DNA from: Lycocorax pyrrhopterus obiensis
Lineage: Eukaryota > Chordata > Aves > Passeriformes > Paradisaeidae
Assembly (NCBI GenBank): GCA_014706295.1
Contig: JACSVZ010000016.1
Location: forward strand, 11,947,168 to 12,011,167
Direction: 5' to 3'
Length of the DNA: 64,000 bases
Translations under genes and position numbers: made by a program
The notes under the pieces: model-generated
Databases searched by the model: none
Told to the model about the DNA's origin: nothing
What the model saw: the letters and a program-made list of their open reading frames with translations, nothing else
In this document: in pieces, positions 12,253 through 25,930 of the stretch
Layout: every line of letters starts with the position of its first letter
Position numbering within the stretch: the first letter of the stretch is position 1

Positions 12253-15200
12253 CTACAAAGTCAATGAAAAATGTCATGCACTTTTTCAGTCTTTATCTTC
12301 TGGGTTTTAAAAGCAAAAAAATTAAAGATCTATTTGAAGGGTGAGTGCAATACTTTTGAACCATTTTAGTCCCTTCAGTTCTGCTCTCAGCGTCTAAATC
12401 AAGAGGAACTGTGTTCGAACACTGCAGCCCGTGTACACATTTGGAAGCAAAGGTGCAAATTAAACAAAATCTTCTTTTGTCTTGTGTCAGTCACCAACAA
12501 AGATGAGGTTATAGTCAGGGGTCAGATGCAACCATAAATCTTACAAGTCAAGCCAGGAAGCAGCTGAGCCCATGAGAATTTGTGAAAATCCTGTCCTTGA
12601 CTTTGCTGGGTTTTGTGTTGTGCTCAAGACTGGAACGCAGAAGCTGTGGCACAGGGGACGTGTGGGCCTTGTGGCACAGAGGGCTCTTCCAGCAACGTGT
12701 GCTCCTGAGAATGGGGTAGGACTGTGTCTGCCGCTGCCCAGGAGATGAAAATAAGGGTTTATTGGCCTCTGAGACCTGTCTGAGGAAAGAAAAGTCTTGT
12801 TACCCAGCCACTGGCCCGTGGAGACAAAATGCATGTCTCTTTGTGCTAAGCCAATGATTGCTCAACCAAGGCCCCAATTCTATAAATTATTTGAGAACTG
12901 CTTATAGTACTGAGATACAAATGTGCCTTTTTTTTAATATCTGATTTCTTTTGTGGCAGGTACTTAATCAACACAAGCCTGTTGCTTTTTCTGACATGTA
13001 TTTTTGGACTTTATAGTGAATGTGTTATTTGTTATGTGAAGTGAGTTGAGGAAAAAACGTAATTTGACTTCTTAAATTATATGGATCTACTTGTTATTCT
13101 ATTCTTAAGAGCATATGAAATAGCACTACCAGCAGAGAGACTGACAATAACTTCAGCTGCATGCTTCTTCTCCCTTCTGCTCACATCTCATTAGTGATAT
13201 TGTTCTAATAGAATAAAAATAATTAACTTGTACATCTTCACAGATGAGCCAAACAGCCCCAAGTGAAAACAAATTCCAATAATTTACATTTCCACACTTT
13301 CTGTGATTTAAATCTGGAGCATGGTGATCTCTGGCTAAGAAGATGTTAGATCTAGGCATGTAAAATAAGTTATTTTAGTGGTTGGAATCAGCAAATACCA
13401 CATACTGTTGTCTTTTTTAATTTTCCACCTCATTAACATCTGCAAATGAGTATTTGAGGTTGAGCCTACAGAAGTCATACTTTTTGTCATTAAATGTATA
13501 TGCTGCTAGCAATATCTGGATCTCATAATGCTGTTTTGCAGATATATGTGTATTTACCCCCAAAATACAGCAATATGGACAACTTAGAATTGTGTAATCA
13601 ATACTCATATCCTGAATTTTTGGGGCAGTTATAGATAACTTTTCCAACTCAGTGGCATCTGTCTGTACAGCTCCAAGTTGTAAGAGGTTTCTAATAAATA
13701 AAATTTAGTTAAAAAAATTAAAGTCACTCAAGCACAGAATTTTCTTACCCCAAACTGATAATGATCAAATCTCAAGAGAAGAATATTCTTGAGCCAAGCT
13801 CCTCTGTGAAGCTTTATATCAGATGTCACTGATAGGTAGTTTTTCAGAAATGTTCTCCCAAATGGTGTCATTTGAAAGTAAACCAGTTTCCTTTGCAGTT
13901 CCTGCTTCCAAAATGCTCAGTCAGTTTTGTTCAAACAGAAAAAAAAATGAGGTATCATCCCTTAATTAATCCAAGTACCAACTCTGTACGGTCTCTATAA
14001 TAATATCCCACCATGTATGGACTATAATCACATCCCAGTCATTGAATGGATCACATGCAGTCATTATATAGGCACTGAAACTTTAACCTTGGGCTCCAAA
14101 CCACCATTAGATATCATTTGAACTAATGCAAAGTTATGTTCTCATGGAAGTGTAAAAGGGCCATTTCTCAAAGCAGAGAAATTGATAGATACTGTTTAGA
14201 TTGAATCCAGCCCTTCTGTTAATGTGCTTAAGGGGTCCCTATAGCCATACTCATCCTCACTGGCTGTGAGGAACATACGATGACAAATATACCATTGCAC
14301 AAATCCTTGATAGTTTTTATAATGTGACTTTCTTTGTTGTCCTATGATCAATAATTTTTTTTTCTCCGAAAACTTTTCAATGTCAGAACTGGTTTTCAGT
14401 TCTCTTAAAACTGCTGTCATCCACATCTCTCCCAAAATCTAAGTCCACTGAAGGAGGATTATACAGCTTGACAAACCAGAAGGAACAACTTGACCTTTGT
14501 AGTTTTGACTGTTCTTTCTTAATGCCATCACAAAGCAAAGATAAACAATATCTGATGGTCACATATCAGGAAAGACTGGAAAATGGCATTGCTCAGACTT
14601 GACATTCTGAGTGGCAGATGGGTTAACAAATAATTTTTTACCATCTTTTCTTGTCAATATTTATTTTAAAGGACTGAAGCTGATAAATATAGTGCATTTT
14701 AGTTCCACAAAATATGAATATCAATATGCTTCTCTGGCCTAATTGCTTATCTGTTGACAAGAACTGGATCATAATTTGACACGAAACCAGACTTTTTTTC
14801 CCTACTTTGATATAGTCAGCAAGGCATATTATTACCCTGATAAAAAAGTTTCCTCATTGTCAAATATTCTCTGTGATGTTTTCACAGCATCCACATTTTT
14901 GAGGTGTCTCTCACTGAAGTTAAGCATCCTGCAAACCTGCACTAAATACTTCCTGTTTCTAAGTTAATTGCTCTGACCTATGAACCTCAAATATTTTAAA
15001 CTTTTATTGAAACATTAACAAAGTCAGCACCAAGCCTGTACATTATGTACCTGACCTATGTAAATATAAAACAGTTAACTGTGCATATATTCTAATTCTC
15101 GTGGCTGCACAGACCAATGTCACCACGTATTCCTGCTAAATAAGCTTGCTCTTAGCCTATGGATTTTCCACAGAGCCTTTCAAAATATGATTAAATTCTT

Positions 15201-18200
15201 CCCCTGTCATCTCCCAAGTGTCTTCCAGTAGGTTTTGGAAATGAGTTACTCTGAGTTCTGGATGTAAAGCCTCTCCCAGATACCCTTTGCTGTTAGTTAA
15301 ACAGCATCTCTGGAGGGCTGAAACAAAACACAAGAAAAGGTGCGTGGATTTGGCTTGAGCTAAAGATCAGCTGAAGCTGGGGCCATATGCAATCCTTATG
15401 AATATCGAGGTACCTAAAAATGAAAGGCATTTAGTAAATTCAATAAAACCTCTCACTAGGAGAATTAAAGCACAACTGAAAATCCCACAACTTCTATCTG
15501 TCTTTTACCTGGTGACACCCTGGAGCGCCTGTACAACTTGGAAAATTGCACCAATGGGAGGGTTTGATTTAGACACATGAACATCTTGTATCAGTAATAG
15601 CTACAAGAATAGAATTGTAATTGATGTATAATTTATCTAAAGCTTGCCTTCAGTCATGCTTTGCTAGGAACTTTTTACTTCGGTCCTTATTTTCTACCAG
15701 TAATTTCATGGAGAATAAATATATGAAACAATGTGTATAGGGACCATTAGAGTGTTAAGTTTGACACAGCTATAATTGAAACTGCTTGGAAGCCTTCAGG
15801 GAAAGCTGAATGGAATCTTTAATATGTTTCCATATTGTTCTTTTTTTTTTCCTTTATGGATACGGACTGATTCAGGTTAAAGGGATTATAATTGTTATAG
15901 TAAGTTACTTAGGAAAAAACGTGAAATAAATTTGATATCACTGTGATACACTGCAAGTAAAATTATGTAATTACTTAGTTATCAAGGCCTTTCTTCTAAG
16001 TTGTGTTCAGTTGCCACATTTGTCTCCCAGTTAATGTTTTAGTGTCACGTAAGGTCATAAATGTGTGACTCAGGTAACTATCATGCTACATGCTAATTTG
16101 TATTCAGCCTATAAATTGTTGCTCCTACAATGCATTTCCTTTATTAAGACTATGAAATCTCTTTGTTGCTTTTAAAACAATTTTTAAAAGTGTATTTGTT
16201 TTACAATCCATTTTCTTTCTTAGTAGTTTTATGTCCAGCCTATTCTGTCCTAATGGGTGGATAAAATAATTGTAGGATTTTTTTCAGAAATCTTCGTAAA
16301 GGTTAGAAGTTTTAGAGGATAAAATCAGATGTGTTATGTTGGAGCACGGAATACAATGTTCGCTGGTCATTTCCTGTGCAAGCATTCTCCCTGAATTCAG
16401 GCCTGCCTCTGATGGGGGATATTCTCAGCCAGATCCTTATGCTGAATGTAGAGACTTCTGATGTGAAATTATGTGAGTGCACCTCTCTCCCCTGCCTCAA
16501 CCAGCCTTGGGTGGGGGAGATGTAGTGCTGTCTGTAAGCATTTCAGCTGGCTAACCCTGAGAAAAGAAGGTGGTGGGGGAGGAAGAACTAATTGCTGCCT
16601 TTCATATGGACAAAATATCTGGAGGTGTTTCTGCTAAGGCCTGACTACACTTTAGGATGCCATTGGGCATCATAATTTGAACAAAGTTTTGAGATTAATG
16701 TGTGTGGGTATAAGATAGCTAAAGCTAAATATTCTGGAGTTAAGGGCCACTACTAAACAGACAAAACTATATAATCCTTCTCATTTCAGTTTTGTGGAAT
16801 AAGTTTACAGGAAGATGTGAAGGATGGTAAATGCACTCATAAACTAAATAAGAGTCATGAATAAACAGTCTCCCAATACGCAAATTGCCAAGGAACACTT
16901 TCACGTCTCTTGAAAAATATATATGCATATCCTAAAACATACACAGACACTTTAAAAGTATAAAGATATTGTTACCTCACATAATGAAATGCAATTTCCT
17001 CACTCTGTGGGAACAAGAAATTAGAACTTTTTTGCTTTCTAAACCAGACATGCTGTCTGTATCTGAAACAGCTTTTCTCTTCTGTATACTCTCAATGTAC
17101 AAACGTATTAAATTGTAAAAGTCAAACTTGATGTGAGGTCTGGGTGGGGGCCTGTCTGCAAATCCTATTTTCAGTTTGCCAGCAAGCACTTTACCCTGCT
17201 CAGTAGCTTACGCCTTTTCAAGCAGAATAACTTAAGGCACTTCTCATACAATCATTAACTGGTTGTGCCTAGTGGGATCTCTTTCTTGAGTACTTGTTAA
17301 TGTTCGTGATGTGGGTCACAACTCTGCATTGCTATTTTCTCTAATTACCATCCTTCAGTGTTTTTTTCCCTCAGCTGGAACATTGTGTTCTCCCAGGCAC
17401 AGTGTATGCAAAAGTTGAGATATCACAAAATGAGAGGAAAAAATAACCTAATTATCTTCATGGTCCAGGAAGGTCCAATTAGCAATTAGAGAAATGTGTT
17501 GAAATAAAAATTATACATTGCTATGTTTGACTCTGTTTCTAAACTGTTAAGTTCACTGCTCAGATTTATCATGGGATTAACTAACTACTGATAAGAACAC
17601 TTTTAACACCAAAGCTCTAATGTTTCTGAACACAGATGGTTCGAGGTGTTTGAAACTGCATGAATTTCTGAACTATAGTTTCATTGCAGGGTTGTTAATT
17701 GTTCACTGAGCCTTGAATGGAAATATGCTTTAATTCATGCTGCACCATCACTGGAGGTGCAGTTTTCATAAATGAACATGCAGTTGCCATGCTGAGAATG
17801 CAAGAAAGTGACCTCATGAGTGACTGAACTGTGAATGTGCAAGCTCTGCTTGGTCCTGCTCCTTGCATTGTGCACAGAACAGGTCACGTGTTACAAAACC
17901 TACAAAAACAATATCACAGTGGTACAAGTTTATACTGAGGTTTCATAGTTTATGCTGAATTAAAGAGAGTAGGGATGGCTGGTGTGGAAGGGGAATGGTT
18001 TACTGCAGGATGACTGACTGCAATGATGACACATTTGCCCTGCGAACACCTCCTTCAGCATGAACCACACCTGAATTACAAGGTGGAGTCTGCAAAAAAT
18101 GATTGCAAACTAGGATTGCATTTGAGAGGAAAGCGTATCGGATCCATAGCCAAATCCACAATTTATATTCCAAGGGTTGATGTGGTTATATAATAGTCCT

Positions 18201-20100
18201 CATTTATCATTGATACCATTATGTTTCTACTTTGGAAGGTGTCTACATCAATCTTGGGAATCTCTCTCGAGGAAGTCCTAAGGGTAGGTATAGATTCCTA
18301 CCAGCGTGCAGCCTGAGCTTGGAAGTCTACATGGTGAAATACTATTTCTTAAAATCTCTGGAGGGAAACTAGAGGAGATCAATGTAAGCACATAGGGAAC
18401 AAAGAATTTTAATACCTATTATACTTATTACTCTGCAGGATCACATTTTTTTTTTTTCAAATGGATTCGTGTTTCTGGAATTGGAAGCTTTGAAATTGGT
18501 AGCTGACAGTAATATATACATGTCTTTACTCAGTGGTGGTGGGGTAGGCTGTAATGCAATATCATAATAGAACTTGTTAGCTGCATGATATGAAAGGAAC
18601 ACAGGACAATACCTGCATTTTTTTCTTTGCTCTGGACTGAAAAAAAAATAGCAAAAAAATTGCTCTGCTTGCGATCATATATATTATGCTGCCTCATCCA
18701 TCTTGTCCTTCAGTTGTTTAGGCATTTCTTTTTGCATCTCTCTGTCTTGTGACATGGGCCACGTATAACCTCTTTTTATCTTCTTGTTCTAGAAGGTGCT
18801 TTCTATTTTTAGATTTCATTCTCCATGTATTTATTCTCTAATTTCTCACTCCGAAGCCAAACCAGTTCTTGACCATGCTTTGCTGCTCGGGTGCACCATA
18901 CAAATCAGACTGGCAGAATAATGACAGACAAAGGCAAAGGTGCTGCTTGTGCATGAGGCCCGAGTGCTCGGAATACAAGATTGTGCATTTAGCATCTAAA
19001 TACAAGAGTGCTTACTAGGGTATATGAAATGTAATGTCATTACTTAGAGGTATTCAGAAAATTGTTTTTAGTAGTTTTGCCTTGTAACGCAAATCTAAAA
19101 AATTGTCTCCATCTTGATGCCCTCTGTCTTTTGGGCTTCAATGCCCTGTGCAGAGGATGCTCTGCACAACAGGCGTCGTTGGCTTGTTAGAAGTGTGTCA
19201 AGGGAAGAGACAGCCACAACTCCTTCATGCAGGACAAGAAACAGGCCACTCTGGAAAGGAAGGGAATAACCTGAATTGTTCAATAGATAAGACAAAATTA
19301 AGGTGGCAAATCATATTTCTGTTAGGTAGGAGAAAAAATAATGGTGAAACAGCACATATTGAATGTGGAAATATGGCATTTCTGCCATGCTACTTTTAAA
19401 GAACAAGTGAAATAAGCATCTGTCAGCAATCTCAAGAAGCAGTTAATCCTTCCTTGGGGCAGGGAAATGTTTTTGCCCATCGCTTAAAATCCCCCTCAGT
19501 ACTAATTTTTCATTGACTGTATTAAGATTTTACAGGGAGATTTTCAGCCCAGGGGTATGTACTAGGAAGTGCTGTATTGTTTTTGTTGAGAATTTTTAGG
19601 TACTTTTTCTCCCAGAGTCAGTGGAAAATGTCACATGGGGAATGTCTGGTCAAGTAAAAGAATGTTGAGAACTACAGTGTTTTATAGTTGTGCAGTGGGC
19701 AAGTCTGTAAAGCAGATTCCTGTGGTTACTGCAATCAATGTCAAAAATGCTATTCGCTTAAGTGGTTGGAGACACAAACCTTAAGCTACTTAGAAGATAC
19801 TGGTTAATCAATTTGAATAAAATTCTTCTGCCTTGTGTGTTGAACCAAGAAGGAGTTTTCTGTTCTCTTTAGAGGTGACAATCCATCATGCCAATCTCCC
19901 TGCCCCCAACATTCTTTGGCATTCATTTTAATTAATATTAATTAAATTTGCCTAGAGGAACTTATTTTGCTGTCCAGATTTTGCGAAAGATTTTTCTTTC
20001 TGCCTGTCTGCCTGCTTTATCACCTCGGTGCATCCATTTACAGAAGATGTAGATGCAATATAAAATATTAATTCATCAATTTGCTGAGGTTAAAACAGTG
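12253..20100. other. Non-coding stretch with one exon-like segment
   Basis: About 7.8 kb of AT-rich, CpG-poor sequence without a recognised gene or interspersed repeat. Open frames are short and randomly distributed. Several AT-rich blocks carry TAATTA/TTAATT-type motifs, which are common in vertebrate enhancers but not diagnostic. The only splice-bounded open segment noticed is 12545-12779 on the - strand, listed separately. Confidence 0.5.
12545..12779 (-). other. Exon-like segment, 78 open codons, unrecognised
   Basis: On the - strand a good acceptor (acttttctttcctcag) is followed by 235 bp open in one frame, ending at a good donor (GACTT|GTAAGA). The frame's stop codon lies within the donor itself. 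The predicted peptide is rich in S, R, P and T, with short pieces such as GRHSPTPFSGAHVAGRAL, and matches no domain I know. The block is more GC-rich than its surroundings. It may be an exon of a non-coding RNA or a chance configuration. Confidence 0.2.
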
Positions 20101-20755
20101 TCTCCCCCGCTTCCCCTGCAGTCATGTGGACCCTGTAGCGCTGTTGGGCAGCCCGGGGGAAGCGGTGCTGCTTCCAAAGGGCTGGCGGAGTGCACGGCGG
20201 TGCCTCCGGGCATGGAGCAGAGCCCGGGGCGGGCGAGGCCGGGCTGGGAGCCGTCCCTGGGGCTGGCCCCTGGCTGCTGCTCGCTGCTGGGCACCAGGTG
20301 CGGGAGCAGAGCGCCGCTGGCAGCTGCTGTTCCCCGGCCAGCCCAGCGCCAGCCCCGGCCCGGCCCCGATGCCCGCAGGGCTCCGGGCAGGGCGCAGCTG
20401 CCCTTGGGGCGAGGCGGCCCAGGTGAAAGGGCTGCCGTGCTTTGGCCCGGGTGGGGCAGGAGTTAATGGAGCCCGTGGGGCCCAGCTGCCCCGTGTAGAG
20501 GAGCTGTGGCAGGGGAGCGGCGGTGCGGGAGCTGGGAGGGAGGAGCGCTGCGTAGGTGAGTGCCTGGCTGCTCCTGGGCAGGTGGAGGGGCTGCGGGCAG
20601 GGCTGCTCCCCTCGCCCGTGCCCTGGGCTGCCCGGGGCCCCACGGCTCCCCGGGGCCCGAGAATGCTCCGCTGTCCCCAGCCCTCTCTAGGTATGGGCAG
20701 CCCGTGCTCACGGAGGCAGCCCGGGCAGTCCCGGGCTGCTCAGGTCAAATGAGTC
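20101..20755 (+). promoter_or_regulatory. CpG-island-like block, candidate promoter and first exon
   Basis: This is the only strongly GC-rich, CpG-rich block in the window. A hand count gives about 48 CpG dinucleotides across 20101-20760, while surrounding sequence has almost none per 100 bp. GC content is roughly 70% and the CpG observed/expected ratio is near 0.6 by estimate. It holds a classical GC box (GGGGCGGGC at 20226-20234) and no TATA box. A near-consensus 5' splice site (TAG|GTGAGT) at 20556 points to a + strand transcript with a first exon ending at 20555. An ATG at 20212 has G at -3 and +4 and opens 85 codons, but GC-rich DNA opens frames in several phases and the peptide is low-complexity A/G/P/R. 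A GC-rich non-promoter island or an isochore blip is the alternative. Confidence 0.45.
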
Positions 20756-23700
20756 TCAGTTCATTCCTTTGGCTTTTAAGGGATGTGGTGGGGGGATGCG
20801 AGCTCTCATAACGTGAAATGTTCTGGGCTCGAAAAATCCAGGTTCATAGTATACATTCCTAGATGGTGGTTGTGGTGGCAGTTCTGTGTTGTGTCTTATT
20901 GTGTAAGTATTTATTGTGAAGGAGAGGTTTATGGGGAGTGAGGAATGTTACTGCCTCTCTGTTCTGTTTAGGGTTAATCCATATTTTAGCTAAGAGCACA
21001 ATAACATGGACTTCAGGTTTCTAAATTTCTGAATCTCAGTGAGTAGACAGCTGTGAACCTCCAAGAGGTTTTCTCTTCAGGGTTGTGGTTTGTTTTAATT
21101 CTTTTTATTTTCAGAGTACATATTGTTATTTTTGGGGTATATCTCAAACCATAACATTCTTCGGATTTCTTTATCCCACTCTTCTGTGTACCAAAGAATG
21201 GAATAATGTATCTTGCAGCACTGTAGAAAATTTATGTAACTCTGCTCCCCAAACGCAATTTTTCTTGAAACATTGTATGTGTATATATATATATAGATAA
21301 TATATAACTCTGTGTCTCACTTTAATTTTTCTCATGTCCTCTCTAGAATCTAGTTGGATTAATAGCTGCCTGTGTTCTTAATCAGTAGAATAAGCAGAAG
21401 ATCTCTTATATTATTGATCATTTAGCATGCTGCTCTAAATTACTAAATGCGTTCATCTGAAACTTGAGCCTTTTATATTTTTTCATTGTGTGCCCAATTG
21501 AACATTGCTGTGTTATATTGGAGATACTAATCTGTAGTAAAATCACTGTAATTATGAAAATGTTCTTAATTTCATTGTACTAAGCATATATTGCTGCACA
21601 GGTGCACACTGTAAGAAAATCTAAATTGAAGTAATTTCATTTATGCTCACAAAGCTGAGAAAGATTTACACTCTTTCTGTAAATTAAGGATAATTTTAGG
21701 CATTTTAAACTCTAGGAAAAATACAGTCTATAGCAAACTACTTAACTGACATTTTAAAATACAATACAGCCTTTAATATGGAAGTATTATGGTTTTTGAA
21801 GAAGCCCAAGGCTAATATTTTGGCAGCCAGCTTAATCTTTAGCCTAGCAAAACTAAGACAACTGTAAAACTTACGTCAATTACCGGTTGTACAACAAGCT
21901 GTTTTTCCAAGCATGTGATTGTCTTGTTTAAACTGACCTGTTTATCTCAAATCAGGTTTTGGTGAGTAAAAATGTTCTTGAAATTAATACTTTGAGCGCC
22001 TAGTTTGGAAATCCCTGGATAAATCTAACTGCCTTGCCAACAGTGAGAGTGCTATTGAATTGGGGGAGGGCAGGTTTTCTTCTTACCCTGTGTCTCGGCT
22101 GAAGGGATCCTCCAGATCCTGAAATGCAATCACCTGCCACTGTAAGCAGCTGTTCCATCTGGAGCTATCGAGACGTTGCTGTTACTTGCTCACATGAACG
22201 TCTTCCTGTGGCTTCCCTGTTCCGATTGTTGAAACCCTCCTCCTCTTCTTTGGTTTTCAGTATTCACTTCCAGATTAAACCTGCCAGTCTGGAATCTATC
22301 TTTGGCTCTTCCCCCTGGTTGTTTTTCCCTTTTCCATAGATCTTTATGGAAAACAGTAATCATCTTGGTTCTGTCTAACTGTATGAAACCATTTAGAAGC
22401 AGGCCATTAATACTGATGAGCAGTCACTCTTAATTGGCTGCTACAAACTCCCTTTCCCAGGCAGTGGATGACTGAGCAGCAACTTGTCTGGCAGTGACTT
22501 GGGGATGCTTGGGGAGAGAATGAAGCTGAATATTTTATCCCAGGCTAAGATTTCATTTTTTACCTGCAGTTTTCTGTGGTTTTTAAGTCTCTCCACGCTG
22601 TAGCACTTATGGCTTTCTATTTTTGCTCCCTAAAGCCACCTGCCTTTCCTGCTGCTGGCCCCACTGCTCTGCCACAGAGCCTTGGTTCTCCCCTGTGCCT
22701 CTGGCCACACTTGGCTGTGGATGGTGCCTGTGGAGTGTCCCAGTGGCGTGTCCCAGTGGCTGCCTGGTTTGCAGGGAGGCAGGAGCAGGTGACTGAATGG
22801 CTGCTGTCTTTGTTTATGACTCAGGGAACAGGGCCAGCCAAACACTTTGTTTTATCCAGAGAGTGCAGGAGGCTGATGAAGTGGCTTAGTGGAACACATC
22901 CAGCTGAAGAGTTATGTGTCATACAAGCCTGGTACGACTCATGGACTTCACACAATCCTCTGAATGTAGTTCATTCTCAGATTGCAAATTTCTCTCTGCT
23001 GGGGGTTGCCTGACTAATAGCAGCCAGGAGTTTGCTGCGCACCACTGGGGCTGGAACCCCAAGCACAGCTATTCCAAAACCTGGTGTACCCACACTTTTA
23101 GTTGGAAGCCTTTTTGCTCAGTAGATCTGTTATCCCTTCAGCTATCCACATAAACATTGTGTGAACAGTTTGAATAGGAGTAATCTTCTTAAAGTACTGT
23201 TATCTGTCATGGATGCCAGCTCTCCTTGTATTGTGTGGCTATGGGTACATGTCTTTTAAATCTTGCTCTGATCAGAAGCGAACTAATTGTATTCAGAACT
23301 CTTACTGATAGCTGTAAGAGCACTTGAGGCTATTTGTCCCACTCTTACTCTAGATAACATGTACCAAGACTGGGAGTATCAATAAATATTTGATTACATT
23401 GCAACATATCACCTTCATAAAACTTTTGTTTTGATGTTGCAACTTTGAAAACTCTTGCCTGCAGTTTTGAAAAAGGGGTTTCAGTGAATGGATTGGAAGA
23501 GGGATACAGATGAAAGGTCAATGCTTTCCTGCTACTGTTTGGTAATACCCTAAACTTGTCTGTCTCAGATTAGATTAGATTTACGTTTAGCTAGTTTCCT
23601 CAGCAATGTTTATTCATAAGTTATATTCGCTTATTGGATTATTTTTTTCTTGGTGACTATTCCAAAGTGGACTTTGTGCAGTGTTATTCCTTTTGGGGAT

Positions 23701-23936
23701 TATTAATTGTATTTGGTTATTTAAAAGTGGCTATTTTCAATGTTGTTGCAAGTACTGCATATAAAACATCTAAATTTTAACTGATAATGTTTATTTTACT
23801 TTGAGTAGTGGGGAACATCCCGGTAAGGTATTTGGAAAAGTATATTTATGTCTGTTGAACCATTAAATAAAAAAAGAGGTGAACAGGTAAAACCAGCTCA
23901 ATGAAAACATAAAGGAATCTGATAAATGTATTTTTC
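20756..23936. other. Non-coding stretch, no gene recognised
   Basis: No recognised gene. It has a (TA)7 tract at 21282-21295 and an imperfect 13-bp tandem pair (gtgtcccagtggc twice) at about 22735-22760. The + strand frame 22576-23013 (145 codons) lies in a moderately GC-rich patch and has no recognisable domain. If the CpG block at 20.1-20.75 kb is a promoter, this would be its first intron. Confidence 0.5.
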
Positions 23937-23950
23937 TGTGTGTGTGTGTG
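23937..23950. repeat. (TG)7 microsatellite
   Basis: A short uninterrupted TG dinucleotide repeat. No other function is suggested by its surroundings. Confidence 0.85.
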
Positions 23951-25769
23951 TATAAATGCATATTGTTCTCCTTAGTTCCAAAGAGGGCAATAAAAGCTAA
24001 ACAATAACTGTCAGTGTTATTGCCAGACACTTTTGGAGAAAAAAGTCTAAGCAGTCTGAGGACAGCTGGGTTTGCTTTAGTGGGAACAGTAAGAGAGGTA
24101 CTTAGTGACCTCAGAAATTTGCAGTGGTCAGAAGATGAAAGCATATTTGGAGTCTACGAGGGACTTCTAGCTGTTACAACATGGCTGTTATTACTTGTTT
24201 AGTAATATTTACTACTAAAAATTTATGTCTTGTGCTTAGGAAACTTTAAAGGCAATTTTTGTATACCATTGCAACTGGAATGAAAATACAAACATTTCCA
24301 AGTCCTAGACTTGGTTGGGTTTTTAGTGTGTCTCCTTGTAATATGAGCTATATGCGTTGTTGTAGAGCAATGCAGTGGTGTACAGCCAGTTTAAAACAGA
24401 TAAATCTGTCTCAGAAATGGTTATGTAGAAGAGCTTAAATATAATCCTTAAGTCTGGGCAGGACATCCCTATATGGAAATAAACCCCTCCCTCCATTAAT
24501 CCTCCACTGCACCTTCTGGTGATGCCATGGCTCTGCTTTTTCTCACACTTGTGTTTCTCTCTATGAACTTGCTCAAATGTGTTGCACTCAGAAATTATTG
24601 CTAAGTTTGGGGCTGCCCCTTAGTCCTTTTTCAAGACTTTGTCTTGTTGTTCTGTTACTGTGGCTTTGCCTTCATTTGTATTCTTTTGTGAAGGATGCCC
24701 TGGTTCATCCTGACGCTCACATGCAATGGTGTTCTGCAGAACCTGCGTGTGTACTTCTGCTAAACTAATTTCATTTTGGGGTCATTGATCTCTTTAATGA
24801 AAGTCTAAGCATTTTTATGAGCCAAAACCTCATTACACTGTACAGAGGCTGTACTTTAAACCTATCTATTCTGTTACTGTACATTTTAATAAAACTTCAT
24901 TAGATTGCTCTTCTGATGAAAGACAGCAGGAAATATTTCATTCATTAGAAAACTTGAGGTGCTGGGAAATGTAATATTGCATTCTTGTTTTCAGATTAAT
25001 TATGGGTTTTGTTATACCTTGTTAATGGGTCTTCCGTGAAAGGAGTTCACATAAATTATGCCATAGACGATAACTGCATTCATGTCAAGATTATCTTTAC
25101 ACATCCAACCATGTGGTTTCTTTTCAATGAATAATAATTTTTTCAGTCGTGATTTATTAAGTTTTTCCTGTTGTAAATGGGTATGATCCTCATTTTATGA
25201 GGAGGTATTTTATCTAAATTCAACTTCTACCAGTGACGCTTTGCTGCAACAGCAGGTGCAAATCTACGGCAAATGTAAATCTACTAGAATGCATTTTCTT
25301 CCTTCTTTTAGTGAAAAGACTTCATTTTTTCTAAAGTGGTTTCCTATGCGACATGAGGTACAGTAATCTGTACAGTTATTAAGTTGTCTGAATAGGATGA
25401 AATGAAATTCCATTTCCCAGGAATGAAAGCATTTTTATGTAACTTAATTTTATAAAATCCTGGGTAGCATCTGGAGGGAAGAGAATGCTGGGGAATTATG
25501 AACTCGGGGGATTTGTTCAATATGTTGAATCTACTCCAGCATCTTATTTTTCTTCTATGACCACTGTACGTATGTTTGGGTGGCTACTGAGAGCAGAAGA
25601 GATCCTTAACTAACAGCTACAAGGGGTTTGTGTAGATATAAGCCACTTTTCCCTCTTTTTTTATATTATAGCCACACCTCATTAGTGTCCTGGCTTAAGT
25701 AGGAGGATAAAAATCATTTGCATTTTCTTTCCCTGCTGGCATTACTCTGAAAGGCTGTAATAAAGAGAC
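23951..25769. other. Non-coding stretch, nothing recognised
   Basis: AT-rich sequence with no gene, no interspersed repeat and no paired splice signals with an open frame. Confidence 0.55.
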
Positions 25770-25930
25770 TTTTTTTTCCTTTTTTTTTTTTTTTTTTTTT
25801 TTATAACATCCTATTTTATCTGTGCCTGAATTATTCCTATGTTCCTAACTCTGGTTAGGGTTTTTTTTGGTTTTTTTTTCTGTGTCTGTTTTCTGGTTTC
25901 AGTAGTTTTTTGTGCCTTTTTTTTTTAAAA
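25770..25930. repeat. T-rich low-complexity tract
   Basis: A run of 8 T, two C, then 23 T ending at 25802, followed within 130 bp by further runs of 8-10 T. On the - strand this reads as a poly-A-rich block, which could be an eroded poly-A tail. I recognise no retroposed body on its right side, where one would lie in that orientation. Confidence 0.8.

Noticed and set aside
900..16440. Similar phrases (tctcagccagat) near 902 and 16424, considered as a dispersed repeat
   Set aside because: The match does not extend beyond about a dozen bases on either side.
20081..20752. A 223-codon open frame across the GC-rich block, the longest in the window
   Set aside because: GC-rich DNA is poor in stop codons. 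Overlapping frames in other phases and on the opposite strand are also long here, and the peptide is low-complexity A/G/P/R without a domain. The block is better described as a CpG-island-like element.
22576..23013. A 145-codon + strand frame
   Set aside because: It lies in a moderately GC-rich patch with another open frame on the - strand. The peptide has no motif and no paired splice sites were seen.
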